This document shows, piece by piece, positions 1 through 9,182 of a DNA stretch of 51,593 bases (the stretch's first letter is position 1; each line of letters begins with the position of its first letter). The stretch spans positions 1 to 51,593 of the forward strand of contig CAYLUN010000035.1 of assembly GCA_964386865.1 (NCBI GenBank). The letters run 5' to 3'. Origin of the DNA: CAYLUN01 sp964386865. GTDB taxonomy: Bacteria; Verrucomicrobiota; Kiritimatiellia; RFP12; UBA1067. A program made the translations under genes and the position numbers. The notes below the pieces were generated by a model. That model made no database searches. It saw only the letters and a program-made list of their open reading frames with translations, and was not told the DNA's origin.

Positions 1-871
1 CGGTGGAGCAGCCCGCGCCGACCGCGCCCATGTGCGCGTCGAACGCGCCGACCGCGACCGCGGTGCCCTCGCGCAGGCCAAGCATCTTCGCCCAGATGCC
101 GCAGAGCCCGCCCGCCTTCACGTCCGCCGTGCAGGCCGCCTCGTACAGCCGGTCGCGCAGCGACGCCAGCGCGGGGTCGAGGGCCGCCAGGAACTCCTTG
201 TCCGGCAGGCCGCCCCACGCCTTCGCGTACAGCGCCTTGTGGCCGGCCGCGCAGACGCCGCGCTTGAGCCTGAGCGGGTCCTCGATGCCCGTGAGCAGCG
301 CGGGGATCCAGTCGCACAGCTCGACGAAGCTGAAGGCCGCCTCGAAGACACGGGCGTCCACCCGCTTGCAGCGGAGAACCTTGGACCAGAACCACTCGGA
401 CGAGTAGGTGCCGCCGCACTTGGCCAGATACTGCGGGCGCATCGTGCGAGCCAGCGCGGTGATCTCCACCGCCTCGGCGTGGCTGGTGTGGTCTTTCCAG
501 AGCCAGGCCTGCGCGTTGGGGTTGTCCTTGAAAGCGGGGAGCAGCGCCAGCGGCACGCCCTCCCGGTCGACCGGCATGGGCGTCGAGCCGGTCGTGTCGA
601 CGCCGATGCCCACCACCTGCTCAGCCGAGAAGGCGGGGTCGGCGACCTTGGCCTTCGCGAGGCCCTGCACGACGATCTCGACCAAGCCCGCCCTGTAATC
701 CGCCGGGCTCTGGCGTGCGACATTGGGATCGCGCGGATCGACGATCACCCCCATCTGCCCGGACGGGTAGTTGTAGACGTGCGACGCCACCTCCGCACCG
801 GTTTCGAGATTCACAATCAGCGACCGGCACGAGTTGGTGCCGTAATCCAGGCCTATTGCGTAAATTGACAT
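1..871 (-). CDS. araB: Ribulokinase, N-terminal part (runs off the window start)
   Basis: FGGY-family sugar kinase that phosphorylates L-ribulose (from L-arabinose) with ATP in the cytoplasm. The ATG is at 869-871 and 290 codons are visible; family members are about 550 residues, so roughly half lies outside the window. Seen: the N-terminal phosphate-binding segment DYGTNSCR (residues 9-16), the GVDTTGSTP segment, DHTSHAEA and EWFWSK. These last segments are characteristic of ribulokinase rather than xylulokinase or glycerol kinase. It is the last visible gene of a minus-strand operon, 96 bp after the GH51 arabinofuranosidase, and links extracellular arabinan breakdown to pentose metabolism. 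Arabinose isomerase and ribulose-5-phosphate epimerase are not in the window and may lie further downstream. Ribulokinase identity is well supported; substrate range is inferred. Confidence 0.9.
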   Translation of the reverse strand, partial: MSIYAIGLDYGTNSCRSLIVNLETGAEVASHVYNYPSGQMGVIVDPRDPNVARQSPADYRAGLVEIVVQGLAKAKVADPAFSAEQVVGIGVDTTGSTPMPVDREGVPLALLPAFKDNPNAQAWLWKDHTSHAEAVEITALARTMRPQYLAKCGGTYSSEWFWSKVLRCKRVDARVFEAAFSFVELCDWIPALLTGIEDPLRLKRGVCAAGHKALYAKAWGGLPDKEFLAALDPALASLRDRLYEAACTADVKAGGLCGIWAKMLGLREGTAVAVGAFDAHMGAVGAGCST

Positions 872-967
872 AAGGCTCCTCTTCTTGAACCACGAAACAC
901 GCGAAACCGGTTGCCGTTTTCACCCCTCTTTTCGCGCATTCCGTAGTCATCACTCAACTCCCAGCCC

Positions 968-3484
968 CTACTCTGCTTTGACTCTAAGAATCGTCAGCGA
1001 ATGCGCGGGCAGCGTCACCTGCGAAACGGCGCCTGGGATCTCGACCGTGTCCTCTTTCGGGGCGATTTTAAGCGGCGCCTCCATCGTGTTCACGTCGTCC
1101 GGCAGCCCAGACAGCGTGATGCGCGTGGCCTTCTGGGCGGCGACCTTCGCGCCCGCGAGGCTGAGCGCCACCGTCACCGCCTCCGCGTGCGGGTTCACGC
1201 CTTTGACTACGATTTCGCCGGCCGCCTTGTCCAGCCCGGCCACCAGATAGGCGCGGGCCATCAAGCCGTTCGGGATTGCCTGGTCGAACAGCGGCTGGCC
1301 GTCGAGCCACACCTTGACGCGCTCGCCTTCGAGCTGGATCTTGACCGCATACCAGCGCCCGGTTTCGATCGAGCCGGGCTTGCGGATGACCGGGTTCTGG
1401 CCGTTCTGCTCGATGCCGTGCTCCTTGTTGCCCCAGCCGCCGAGGTTCAGGTGCACCGCCTTGTCGCGCTGGTCGCGCACACGGATAATGAAGCCCTCTT
1501 GGCCTGACAGCTTGCGCGCGTTCAGCTCAAGCGTGTAGTTCTCCCACGGCGCGCCCGCGATGAAGCTGGTCGCGGTGTCCTGCACGCCCTCGTCCGCCTG
1601 CCGCAGCGCGCCGTCCTTGACCGACCACGCGCCCTCCTTCGCCTTGGACCACCCCTTGGTGCCCGCCTTCGGGTCGAAGGCGTAGAGGGTCTCGCCGCCG
1701 CGCGTGACACGGATGTCCTTGAACTCGGCGGAAGTGAGCCACGTATGCAGCCCGACCGTGCCGGTCGGCGGCAGCGGCGCGGTGTTCGCCGCGGTTTCGA
1801 CGGGCAGCAGCGTGTCGGGCAGGTTGTTCATGAAGAGCTTCTGCGCGTAGTACGACGGCGTGCCAAAGGCTTTCGCGTTATCGAACCAGATGAGGTCGAC
1901 GTTCCACTGCGTGCTGCCGATCTTGTTGAAGAGCGGGGCGTAGGCGGCCATGCGCACCACGTCCGAGTTGCGCTCGAAGCCGGTCATCGCGGCGGCCTCG
2001 CACAAGGCGGCGAGCAGGTTGTTCTTGCGGTCGCGCGTGTGGCAGGCGTACTCGCCCACGTAGACCTTGGGGCCGCTGCGGTCATAGCGGTCGTAGCGGT
2101 TCGCCTGCGACAGGAACCACTCCGGCGGCTTGTAGTAGTGCTCGTCCACCAGCTCGGCCTTCAGCTCGGGCAGCCGCTTCCACGCCAGCTCGAACATCGG
2201 CCCGTCCGGCGCGGCGCCGGCCGAGGAGATGATCGTGATCTCGGGGTGCTTGGCCTTGACGGCTTTGGCGATCACCGCGTACCGGTCCAGAAAAACGTTG
2301 TCCCAGTTCTCGTTGCCGATGCCGAGGTACTTGAGGTTGAACGGCGCGGGGTGGCCCATGTCTGCGCGCACCTTGCCCCACGGCGTGTCGGGCGAGCCGT
2401 TGGCGAACTCGACCAGGTCCAGCGCGTTCTGGATCACGCCATCCAGGCTGCCCAGCGGGATGCACTCCAGAGGCTTCTTGAACTGGCAGGTCATTCCCGC
2501 CGCGAGGATCGGCAGCGGCTCCGCGCCGACATCCTCCGCGAGCTGGAAGTACTCGAAGAAGCCCAGCCCGTGCGACTGCCAGTAGCCCCAGCGGTTCCAG
2601 TTGAGGCCGCGGCGCTCCAGCGGGCCGACCGTGCGCTTCCAGTGGTAGAGCGTCTCGAAATCGTTGCCCTCCACGACGCAGCCGCCCGGAAAGCGCAGCG
2701 TCGCGGGCTTCATCTCCTTGAGCAGCTGCATCAAGTCCGCGCGCAGGCCGTTCTTGCGGCCCTTGTAGGTGTCCTGCGGGTAGAGCGACACGAGGTCCAG
2801 GTCGACCGTCCCGGCGGCGTCGAGCAGAACCACGAGCTGCGCGTTGGTTACCGTTTCAGAGGGCGTGACTACGGCCGAGTACTTCACCCACTCCGGCGGC
2901 GCGGGCGGATCGAGCGGCGAAAGCGCCCTCTCGCTGGACGGCCTGTTCTTCCACGCGCCTTTCTCAATGCGGTACGACGCGAGCGCCTTCCGGCCAGCCG
3001 TCTCCAGCCGCACGGTCAGCCCGCCCGCGTATCCGGCGTGGGGCCGGGCATAAAAAGAGAGATCATGCTTCTCGCCCTGCTTCACCGCGATGCCGCCGAA
3101 GCCGGCGTTGGCCACGCCGGCGCCCTCGCCCGGCGCGTAGCACTCGACGCGCAGGTACTGCCAGGTGTTGGGGTTGACCGGAGAGCCGCCCTGCAGAGAG
3201 ACGCGCCCCATGGCGTCGCCGCGCCACTCGCGCGTCCAGCCGTCGGGCTCGCGCGTGCGCCAGTCGAAGCCGCGGTTAGCGATCAGCTCGGGATAAATTC
3301 CGCCGTCCGCGGCGTAGTTGATGTCCTCGAAGAAGATGCCGTACAGCGTCTTCGGGATCGCGTGCCCCGGCTTGTCCGCGCGCACCGTCGCCTGCAGCGC
3401 TGGCTGCTGCGTGAATGACGCAGACGGCAACAGGATCGTCAACAGTATAAACGCTCGTTTCACGCTATGCGCCCCCTTCTTCAT
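968..3484 (-). CDS. Secreted alpha-L-arabinofuranosidase, GH51
   Basis: Retaining exo-enzyme releasing alpha-L-arabinofuranosyl units from arabinan or arabinoxylan. The start at 3484 is preferred over the upstream in-frame ATG at 3520 because AAGGAA lies about 7 nt before it and the protein then begins with a clean signal peptide (MKKGAHSVKRAF, hydrophobic stretch, then TQQ). Of 838 residues, about 30-230 form an N-terminal CBM-like sandwich and 235-560 the TIM barrel. GNEN carries the acid/base Glu (about 392) and YVGEYACH the nucleophile Glu (about 478). The C-terminal sandwich is interrupted at about 580-740 by a LamG/DUF1080-like domain. It starts 36 bp after the symporter stop and precedes ribulokinase. 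Its GH51 part is paralogous to the C-terminal third of the 1458-residue fusion at 25827-30203. Family assignment is secure; the natural substrate is inferred from context. Confidence 0.9.
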   Translation of the reverse strand: MKKGAHSVKRAFILLTILLPSASFTQQPALQATVRADKPGHAIPKTLYGIFFEDINYAADGGIYPELIANRGFDWRTREPDGWTREWRGDAMGRVSLQGGSPVNPNTWQYLRVECYAPGEGAGVANAGFGGIAVKQGEKHDLSFYARPHAGYAGGLTVRLETAGRKALASYRIEKGAWKNRPSSERALSPLDPPAPPEWVKYSAVVTPSETVTNAQLVVLLDAAGTVDLDLVSLYPQDTYKGRKNGLRADLMQLLKEMKPATLRFPGGCVVEGNDFETLYHWKRTVGPLERRGLNWNRWGYWQSHGLGFFEYFQLAEDVGAEPLPILAAGMTCQFKKPLECIPLGSLDGVIQNALDLVEFANGSPDTPWGKVRADMGHPAPFNLKYLGIGNENWDNVFLDRYAVIAKAVKAKHPEITIISSAGAAPDGPMFELAWKRLPELKAELVDEHYYKPPEWFLSQANRYDRYDRSGPKVYVGEYACHTRDRKNNLLAALCEAAAMTGFERNSDVVRMAAYAPLFNKIGSTQWNVDLIWFDNAKAFGTPSYYAQKLFMNNLPDTLLPVETAANTAPLPPTGTVGLHTWLTSAEFKDIRVTRGGETLYAFDPKAGTKGWSKAKEGAWSVKDGALRQADEGVQDTATSFIAGAPWENYTLELNARKLSGQEGFIIRVRDQRDKAVHLNLGGWGNKEHGIEQNGQNPVIRKPGSIETGRWYAVKIQLEGERVKVWLDGQPLFDQAIPNGLMARAYLVAGLDKAAGEIVVKGVNPHAEAVTVALSLAGAKVAAQKATRITLSGLPDDVNTMEAPLKIAPKEDTVEIPGAVSQVTLPAHSLTILRVKAE

Positions 3485-3520
3485 TGGACATTCCTTGTTC
3501 GCTATTGAACACTCAGTCAA

Positions 3521-5308
<1,788 letters not shown>

Positions 5309-5347
5309 AGTGTTACCTGCCCTGTTGGTGATTAGGATCAGAGTCTG

Positions 5348-6328
5348 TCATCGCTGACCATTTTTCTCGTCTTGAACCATCAATTTTCGCGCGGTCTCAG
5401 CATCAACATTAAATACCGTACCATGTCTGATGCCCGCTGGCAACGCCACGCTGACTGGCGCGAAGGTCACGAAGTCCTGCGTTTCCACCGCGCCGTAACC
5501 GCCCTTGTTGTACTTGTCGTAGTAGACCAGCCAGCGGCCGCCCGCCCGGATCACAGCGGGCCCCTCGGCCCACGCCTCGCGGTTGTCGGTGAACGCGGGC
5601 CCCGCCTTGCCCCAAGAACCCATCACGCCGCCCGCTGACCAAACCACATGCAGATTCTTCTCCGGCTTAGGCTCTTTGGTTTCGTCCTTGACGATCATCC
5701 CGTAGCGCCCGTCCTTCTTGAACAGAAAGGCGTCGATCACGTTGAAGCCGCCGTCATAGAACAGGCGTTTGGGCGACCACGTGTTGAAGTCTTTTGTAGT
5801 GGCCGCATAGATGCGGTGGTTGAGCCCGCCGTCGCCTTTGACCTGCGTCTCAGGAAAGAGCCCTTCGATCGTCGTCGCCCAGATCACCACGAACTGCTCC
5901 GATTCGCCGTCGTAGAAGATCTCCGGCGCCCATGTGTTCCGGGCTTTGGGCTCGGTCTCGTTGACGGGCACAAAGCGCTGAGCCGACCAGTCCAGCAGAT
6001 TGGTCGAGTGCGCCACGCCGAACCCGTCGTCCTTCCACGACGACGTCCACACCATGTGATACACGCCGTCCGGGCCTCGGCAGACGCTGGGATCGCGGGT
6101 CAGTTTGCCGCCCACCTGCGGCACGAGAACCGGCTTGCCGCCGTTGGCCTCGCGCCAACTCAGCGCATCCTCGCTCAGCGCGAGGTACACGCCCGCCTCC
6201 CCGTTGCCCCGGAAGAAGCTAAACACGTAGCTTTCCGCGCCGCCCGCACTCGCCCTGACAGCGATGGCGAGCGCCACGGCGGCACAGCGGCGGAGGAACA
6301 AGCCTCGCTTTGGTTCACACCTGTTCAT
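5348..6328 (-). CDS. Secreted GH43-like glycosidase (first gene of the arabinan operon)
   Basis: Five-bladed beta-propeller glycosidase, probably acting on arabinan or arabinosides. The true start is taken as the ATG at 6326-6328; the longest reading would begin with a TTG one codon earlier. The 326-residue product has a basic N-terminus and hydrophobic signal segment (about 1-32). Putative GH43 catalytic positions: Asp79 in TRDPS (general base), Asp199 in NVIDAFLF (pKa modulator) and Glu255 in WAEGPAV (general acid). WAPEIFYD near 133-140 is also typical of the fold. No strong Shine-Dalgarno is visible. A 38-bp operator and a promoter (TTGCGC, 17 bp, TACACT) sit directly upstream, so this is the promoter-proximal gene for the symporter, GH51 and ribulokinase. 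Arabinanase versus arabinofuranosidase cannot be decided from sequence alone. Confidence 0.83.
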   Translation of the reverse strand: MNRCEPKRGLFLRRCAAVALAIAVRASAGGAESYVFSFFRGNGEAGVYLALSEDALSWREANGGKPVLVPQVGGKLTRDPSVCRGPDGVYHMVWTSSWKDDGFGVAHSTNLLDWSAQRFVPVNETEPKARNTWAPEIFYDGESEQFVVIWATTIEGLFPETQVKGDGGLNHRIYAATTKDFNTWSPKRLFYDGGFNVIDAFLFKKDGRYGMIVKDETKEPKPEKNLHVVWSAGGVMGSWGKAGPAFTDNREAWAEGPAVIRAGGRWLVYYDKYNKGGYGAVETQDFVTFAPVSVALPAGIRHGTVFNVDAETARKLMVQDEKNGQR

Positions 6329-6339
6329 CAATGAGTGTC

Positions 6340-6405
6340 AGTGTAGCGCGAGCCCCCACTCTGCGCAATTGCACTTCCTGCAATTTTGATTGTCCTTTAT
6401 GCAAC
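6340..6405 (-). promoter_or_regulatory. Operator A and promoter of the arabinan operon
   Basis: A 38-bp operator (6368-6405; read on the plus strand) has first half ATTGCACTTCCTGCAA and second half ATTGTCCTTTATGCAAC, offset by 21 bp. Nearer the gene is a -10-like TACACT (complement of 6340-6345), 22 bp from the operator. A -35-like TTGCGC sits 17 bp before it and shares one base with the operator. The same arrangement occurs at four other promoters in this window. Inferred activator site of XylR/AraC type. Confidence 0.72.
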
Positions 6406-6459
6406 CGTCTTGAGCCCCTCACTGTACGGGCGAACCACGCTACTGATTGCCGGCTTTGT

Positions 6460-6483
6460 TTCCACACTTCCGGAAGCGTGGAA
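6460..6483. repeat. 24-bp hairpin with TTCCAC/GTGGAA arms, copy 1
   Basis: The arms TTCCAC and GTGGAA enclose a second perfect palindrome, CTTCCGGAAG. A sequence identical at 18 of 24 positions lies at 16791-16814. This copy is about 55 bp beyond operator A in a gene-free region. It could be a protein-binding palindrome or a small interspersed repeat; function unknown. Confidence 0.5.
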
Positions 6484-6641
6484 TTCTTGAGAACTGCCGC
6501 ACATACGGTTTGCAGCAGAAGTTGAATGGCGTAGAGCATGTCGCTTCCGACTTGCCGTCGCCGCCGTACCTAAACTCCATTCTCAAGGGCTGTCCCCCAC
6601 AACCCCATGACACACGCGTCATAGGCTCCGCCGTCCCGCCT

Positions 6642-6736
6642 GTAGTTCCGGCGCTGCGTCGCCGGAATCCGAGCTTCGCACGCCCCATCGCGCCATCCTT
6701 CCGCACCCGCCTCCGCCGACGCAGCGGCGGAGCTAC
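6642..6736. repeat. Inverted pair of REP-like palindromes flanked by GTAG
   Basis: REP 1 (6642-6667) is GTAG followed by the stem TTCCGGCG, loop CTGCGT and CGCCGGAA. REP 2 (6711-6736) is the same type inverted: stem CTCCGCCG, loop ACGCAG, CGGCGGAG, then CTAC. The loops are exact reverse complements. A GTAG tetranucleotide at the foot of a short hairpin, arranged as an inverted pair (BIME-like), is the hallmark of REP elements mobilised by RAYT/TnpA-REP transposases. No RAYT gene is in this window. Confidence 0.6.
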
Positions 6737-6822
6737 AGCGCTTTGCACCCCCGTCTCAACGTAAAGTCTCCATCCTCTCTGACAAGCGGTTACGGCGCCT
6801 GCTCAAGCTCCAGCGTGAGCGA

Positions 6823-8091
6823 CTAGTTCCCGGCCGGTTTCTCAGCCGCGCCCGACACGAGAACGAAGGGTATGTCCGCGCTCTCCGGCGCATCGGGCTT
6901 CGACGGATCAAACGTGCTGGCGTCATCCGCGAGCTGCTTGGCCAGCTCGGGCACCTTCGCCCGGATACCTTCGACCACGCACCGCGCCAGCTCGTAACCG
7001 CCGTAGACGCTGTGGTGCGTGTTGTCTTCGAGCGCCTTGTCTTGGCCGGGAAAGGTGTTCGCCGGATAGAAAACGAACGCCTGCTTGGATTTGTCCTCGC
7101 CGAGCGCGGCGTAGAGCGTGAGACTCATGGCGTGAAGGTCGATCACCGGCACGCGCTCCTCGGCGCCCACCCGCCGCACGGCTTCGGCGTAGTCGGCGAG
7201 CGTGGCCTGCGGCTTACCGTCGGACCACCGCCGCCGCTCCATCGGGGTCACCAGCACCGGGATGCCGCCCTTTTCGCGCGCCGCCGCGACGAAGCGCTTG
7301 AGGTTCGCCTGGTAGCTCGTGAAGGGGCCCGCACCTTTCGCCTTGTCCTTCTGGTCGTTATGGCCGAACTGGATGAACAGGTAGTCGCCCGGCTTCATCA
7401 TGCTCAGGATCTTCTTGAGGCGCCGCTGCCCTTCGAAGGAGAACAGGGCCAAGCCAGACTCCGCCTGGTTCGACACGGAGACGCCGCGCCGGAGAAAGCG
7501 CGGCAGCAGCTGCCCCCAGCCGAAGTAAGGGCCCCGCGCCTGATCCGTGACGGTCGAGTCGCCGGCGATGAACAGCGTAACCGCGCCCTGAGCCGGCCGG
7601 ATCTCGAGCGACGCGACGCCCGCTTGCGGGCCGTGGAACGCGAGGGTGAGCCGCTCGTCCCAGTCCGGCACAGGCGGCGGCCCCTTCTCGCGGTCTTTCA
7701 GCCCGGTCACGCCGCCGCCGCGGATCGCGGGCTTGCGCACATTGACGGTAAACGCGCGCGTCACAAACTCGCCCGGCGCGGTCGCCACCGGCTTCAGCAT
7801 CAGGCGGCGCGACTCCGCCGTGACGGTGGTGAGCGTGGAGCGCGCCGGGTCGCCGAAGCGCACCGTCACCTCGTAGTCGGCCTCCTGCACGTCGACAGCG
7901 AACACCGGCGCATCGCTTACCGCCACAGGCAGAAGGAAGCCATAGCCGAGCGTGGCGTTGTAGGGCGCCTGCAGCGCGAGCTGCGTGAAGCCGGGCTGCG
8001 CCGGGCCTGAGCCGAAATCAAACTTCAACTCAGCCGCCAGCGCGGCGCAGGATAGAAAAAGCGTGCAGCTGGCGACAAGTCGGAACGGCAT
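6823..8091 (-). CDS. Secreted rhamnogalacturonan acetylesterase-like SGNH hydrolase (CE12)
   Basis: Serine esterase predicted to remove acetyl groups from the rhamnogalacturonan-I backbone outside the cell. The longest reading starts at 8316, but its first 75 residues are non-native arginine-rich sequence translated through an inverted repeat. The start at 8091 gives the signal peptide MPFRLVASCTLFLSCAALAA. The 422-residue product has an N-terminal beta-sandwich (about 21-165), then the SGNH domain. Seen: nucleophile Ser179 in IAGDST, block III GHND with Asn245, and catalytic Asp356/His359 in DNTHHSVYGG. Downstream member of a minus-strand group with another SGNH esterase and an unassigned secreted protein, separated from them by 221 bp carrying a perfect 27-bp inverted repeat. 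CE12 assignment is good; the exact acetylated polymer is inferred. Confidence 0.85.
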   Translation of the reverse strand: MPFRLVASCTLFLSCAALAAELKFDFGSGPAQPGFTQLALQAPYNATLGYGFLLPVAVSDAPVFAVDVQEADYEVTVRFGDPARSTLTTVTAESRRLMLKPVATAPGEFVTRAFTVNVRKPAIRGGGVTGLKDREKGPPPVPDWDERLTLAFHGPQAGVASLEIRPAQGAVTLFIAGDSTVTDQARGPYFGWGQLLPRFLRRGVSVSNQAESGLALFSFEGQRRLKKILSMMKPGDYLFIQFGHNDQKDKAKGAGPFTSYQANLKRFVAAAREKGGIPVLVTPMERRRWSDGKPQATLADYAEAVRRVGAEERVPVIDLHAMSLTLYAALGEDKSKQAFVFYPANTFPGQDKALEDNTHHSVYGGYELARCVVEGIRAKVPELAKQLADDASTFDPSKPDAPESADIPFVLVSGAAEKPAGN

Positions 8092-8155
8092 GCGTTGTTT
8101 CCGGCGAGGCTGATCGATGCGACCGCCGCTCGCGCCGTCCGCCCGCTTGTCGGCT

Positions 8156-8224
8156 CGTCCGGCTCGTAGCGCCGGACGTACTGGCAGGGACCGACGAAGT
8201 ACGTCCGGCGCTACGAGCCGGACG
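8156..8224. repeat. Perfect 27-bp inverted repeat between the two esterase genes
   Basis: Arms 8156-8182 and 8198-8224 are exact reverse complements separated by 15 bp. Each arm contains GTAGCGCCGGACGTACT or its complement, so GTAG/CTAC again borders a hairpin, as in the REP-like pair at 6642-6736. RNA from this region would form a very stable stem-loop between two co-oriented genes. It could attenuate or stabilise the mRNA, or be an interspersed repeat. Confidence 0.75.
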
Positions 8225-8312
8225 ACCACGTGGCGTACTAAAGTCGTGAGACAGCTGTGATCCTTCGCCGAGTCGTCGTGCCGCGTCAGCGCATCCCCCT
8301 CTGAGCGTCGTC

Positions 8313-9182
8313 TCACCGACCCGGCTCCGGTTTGAGGTAGCCGGCGAGCGGGCAGTCCTTCAGTCGCCGCAGACCCTCGACGACCGAGCGCGCGTTGAGT
8401 TCTGCGCCTTCGACGCTCGTGTGCGTGCCGTCGGCGGGCGTGAAGTACTTCGCCTTGACCTCCTCGGGCGTCTGCTTGGCGTACTCGCCCATGGTCAGCC
8501 GGTTGATATCCACCAGCGGAACCTTCTCCGCCTCGGCGACGGCGGCCGCTATCCGGACGAAATCGCTATTCTCCACGTCGCCCGGCATGACCGGCGCGCT
8601 CGGGCAGTGGGGAATCGGCGTGCAGAGAATCGGCGTCATACCTTTGGCGCGCGCGTCGGAGATGTACTTGCGCAGATACCAGCCGTAGGTGTGAACAATC
8701 TCCTTCTGCTGGGTGATCGGGTTGAAAATCTCCTGCGTCTCCTCTCCCGCGCTGCGGAGCGAGCCGCGCGCGCGGCTGGTGTCGTCGAGCGGGCCGCTGT
8801 CGTTATGCCCCATCTGGATCAGCACGAAGTCGCCCGGCTTGGCGGCCTTGAGGACGAGATCCCACCAGCCCTGCGTGATGAACGTTCGGCTGCTCCGGCC
8901 GCCGAGCGCGTGGTTTTCCAGGCGGATGCGGTTGGTCGCGAAGTGCGTGTCGAGCACGTCGCCCCAGCTGCGCTGCACGCGGTGCGCGTTGTGGACGGTG
9001 GAGTCGCCCACGATGAACAGCATGGGGTAGGGCCGGCTCGCGTCAACCAAGAAGCCCTTCGTGCGGGCCGGATCTTCGCTCACAGTCAAACACGCGGAAT
9101 GCTTCGTCATCACCTTCTCCTGCGCCGCAAACGCTGAGGCGCCACACAGTAGCAGAACAAGCAGCAAAGGTATCTTATTCAT
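8313..9182 (-). CDS. Secreted SGNH/GDSL esterase, CE12-like
   Basis: A 289-residue extracytoplasmic esterase of the rhamnogalacturonan acetylesterase type, and a second, shorter paralogue of the 6823-8091 product. The ATG at 9182 is fixed by a perfect AAGGAGG about 7 nt upstream; the longer reading begins with TTG. A signal peptide covers residues 1-20. Catalytic positions: Ser61 in FIVGDST, Gly/Asn blocks in LGGRSSRTF and QMGHND (Asn127), and Asp251/His254 in DGTHTS. Its start codon overlaps the last codons and stop of the upstream 721-residue gene by 8 bp, which implies translational coupling. The two esterases may differ in position or polymer preference (rhamnogalacturonan versus xylan or homogalacturonan acetyl groups); this cannot be told here. 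Confidence 0.83.
   Translation of the reverse strand: MNKIPLLLVLLLCGASAFAAQEKVMTKHSACLTVSEDPARTKGFLVDASRPYPMLFIVGDSTVHNAHRVQRSWGDVLDTHFATNRIRLENHALGGRSSRTFITQGWWDLVLKAAKPGDFVLIQMGHNDSGPLDDTSRARGSLRSAGEETQEIFNPITQQKEIVHTYGWYLRKYISDARAKGMTPILCTPIPHCPSAPVMPGDVENSDFVRIAAAVAEAEKVPLVDINRLTMGEYAKQTPEEVKAKYFTPADGTHTSVEGAELNARSVVEGLRRLKDCPLAGYLKPEPGR

Larger units (their letters stand above)
6406..6822. other. Gene-free stretch between the GH43 operon and the esterase group
   Basis: No ORF here has coding character. It holds the TTCCAC hairpin (6460-6483) and a pair of GTAG-flanked REP-like hairpins (6642-6736). The rest shows nothing I can interpret. The downstream end of the esterase transcription unit must terminate in or near this stretch. 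Confidence 0.6.

Noticed and set aside
1745..3418. Long open frame (557 codons) on the plus strand opposite the GH51 gene
   Set aside because: It is the antisense shadow of a GC-rich gene: arginine/valine/histidine-rich, no family features, and the opposite strand encodes an intact GH51 with catalytic motifs.
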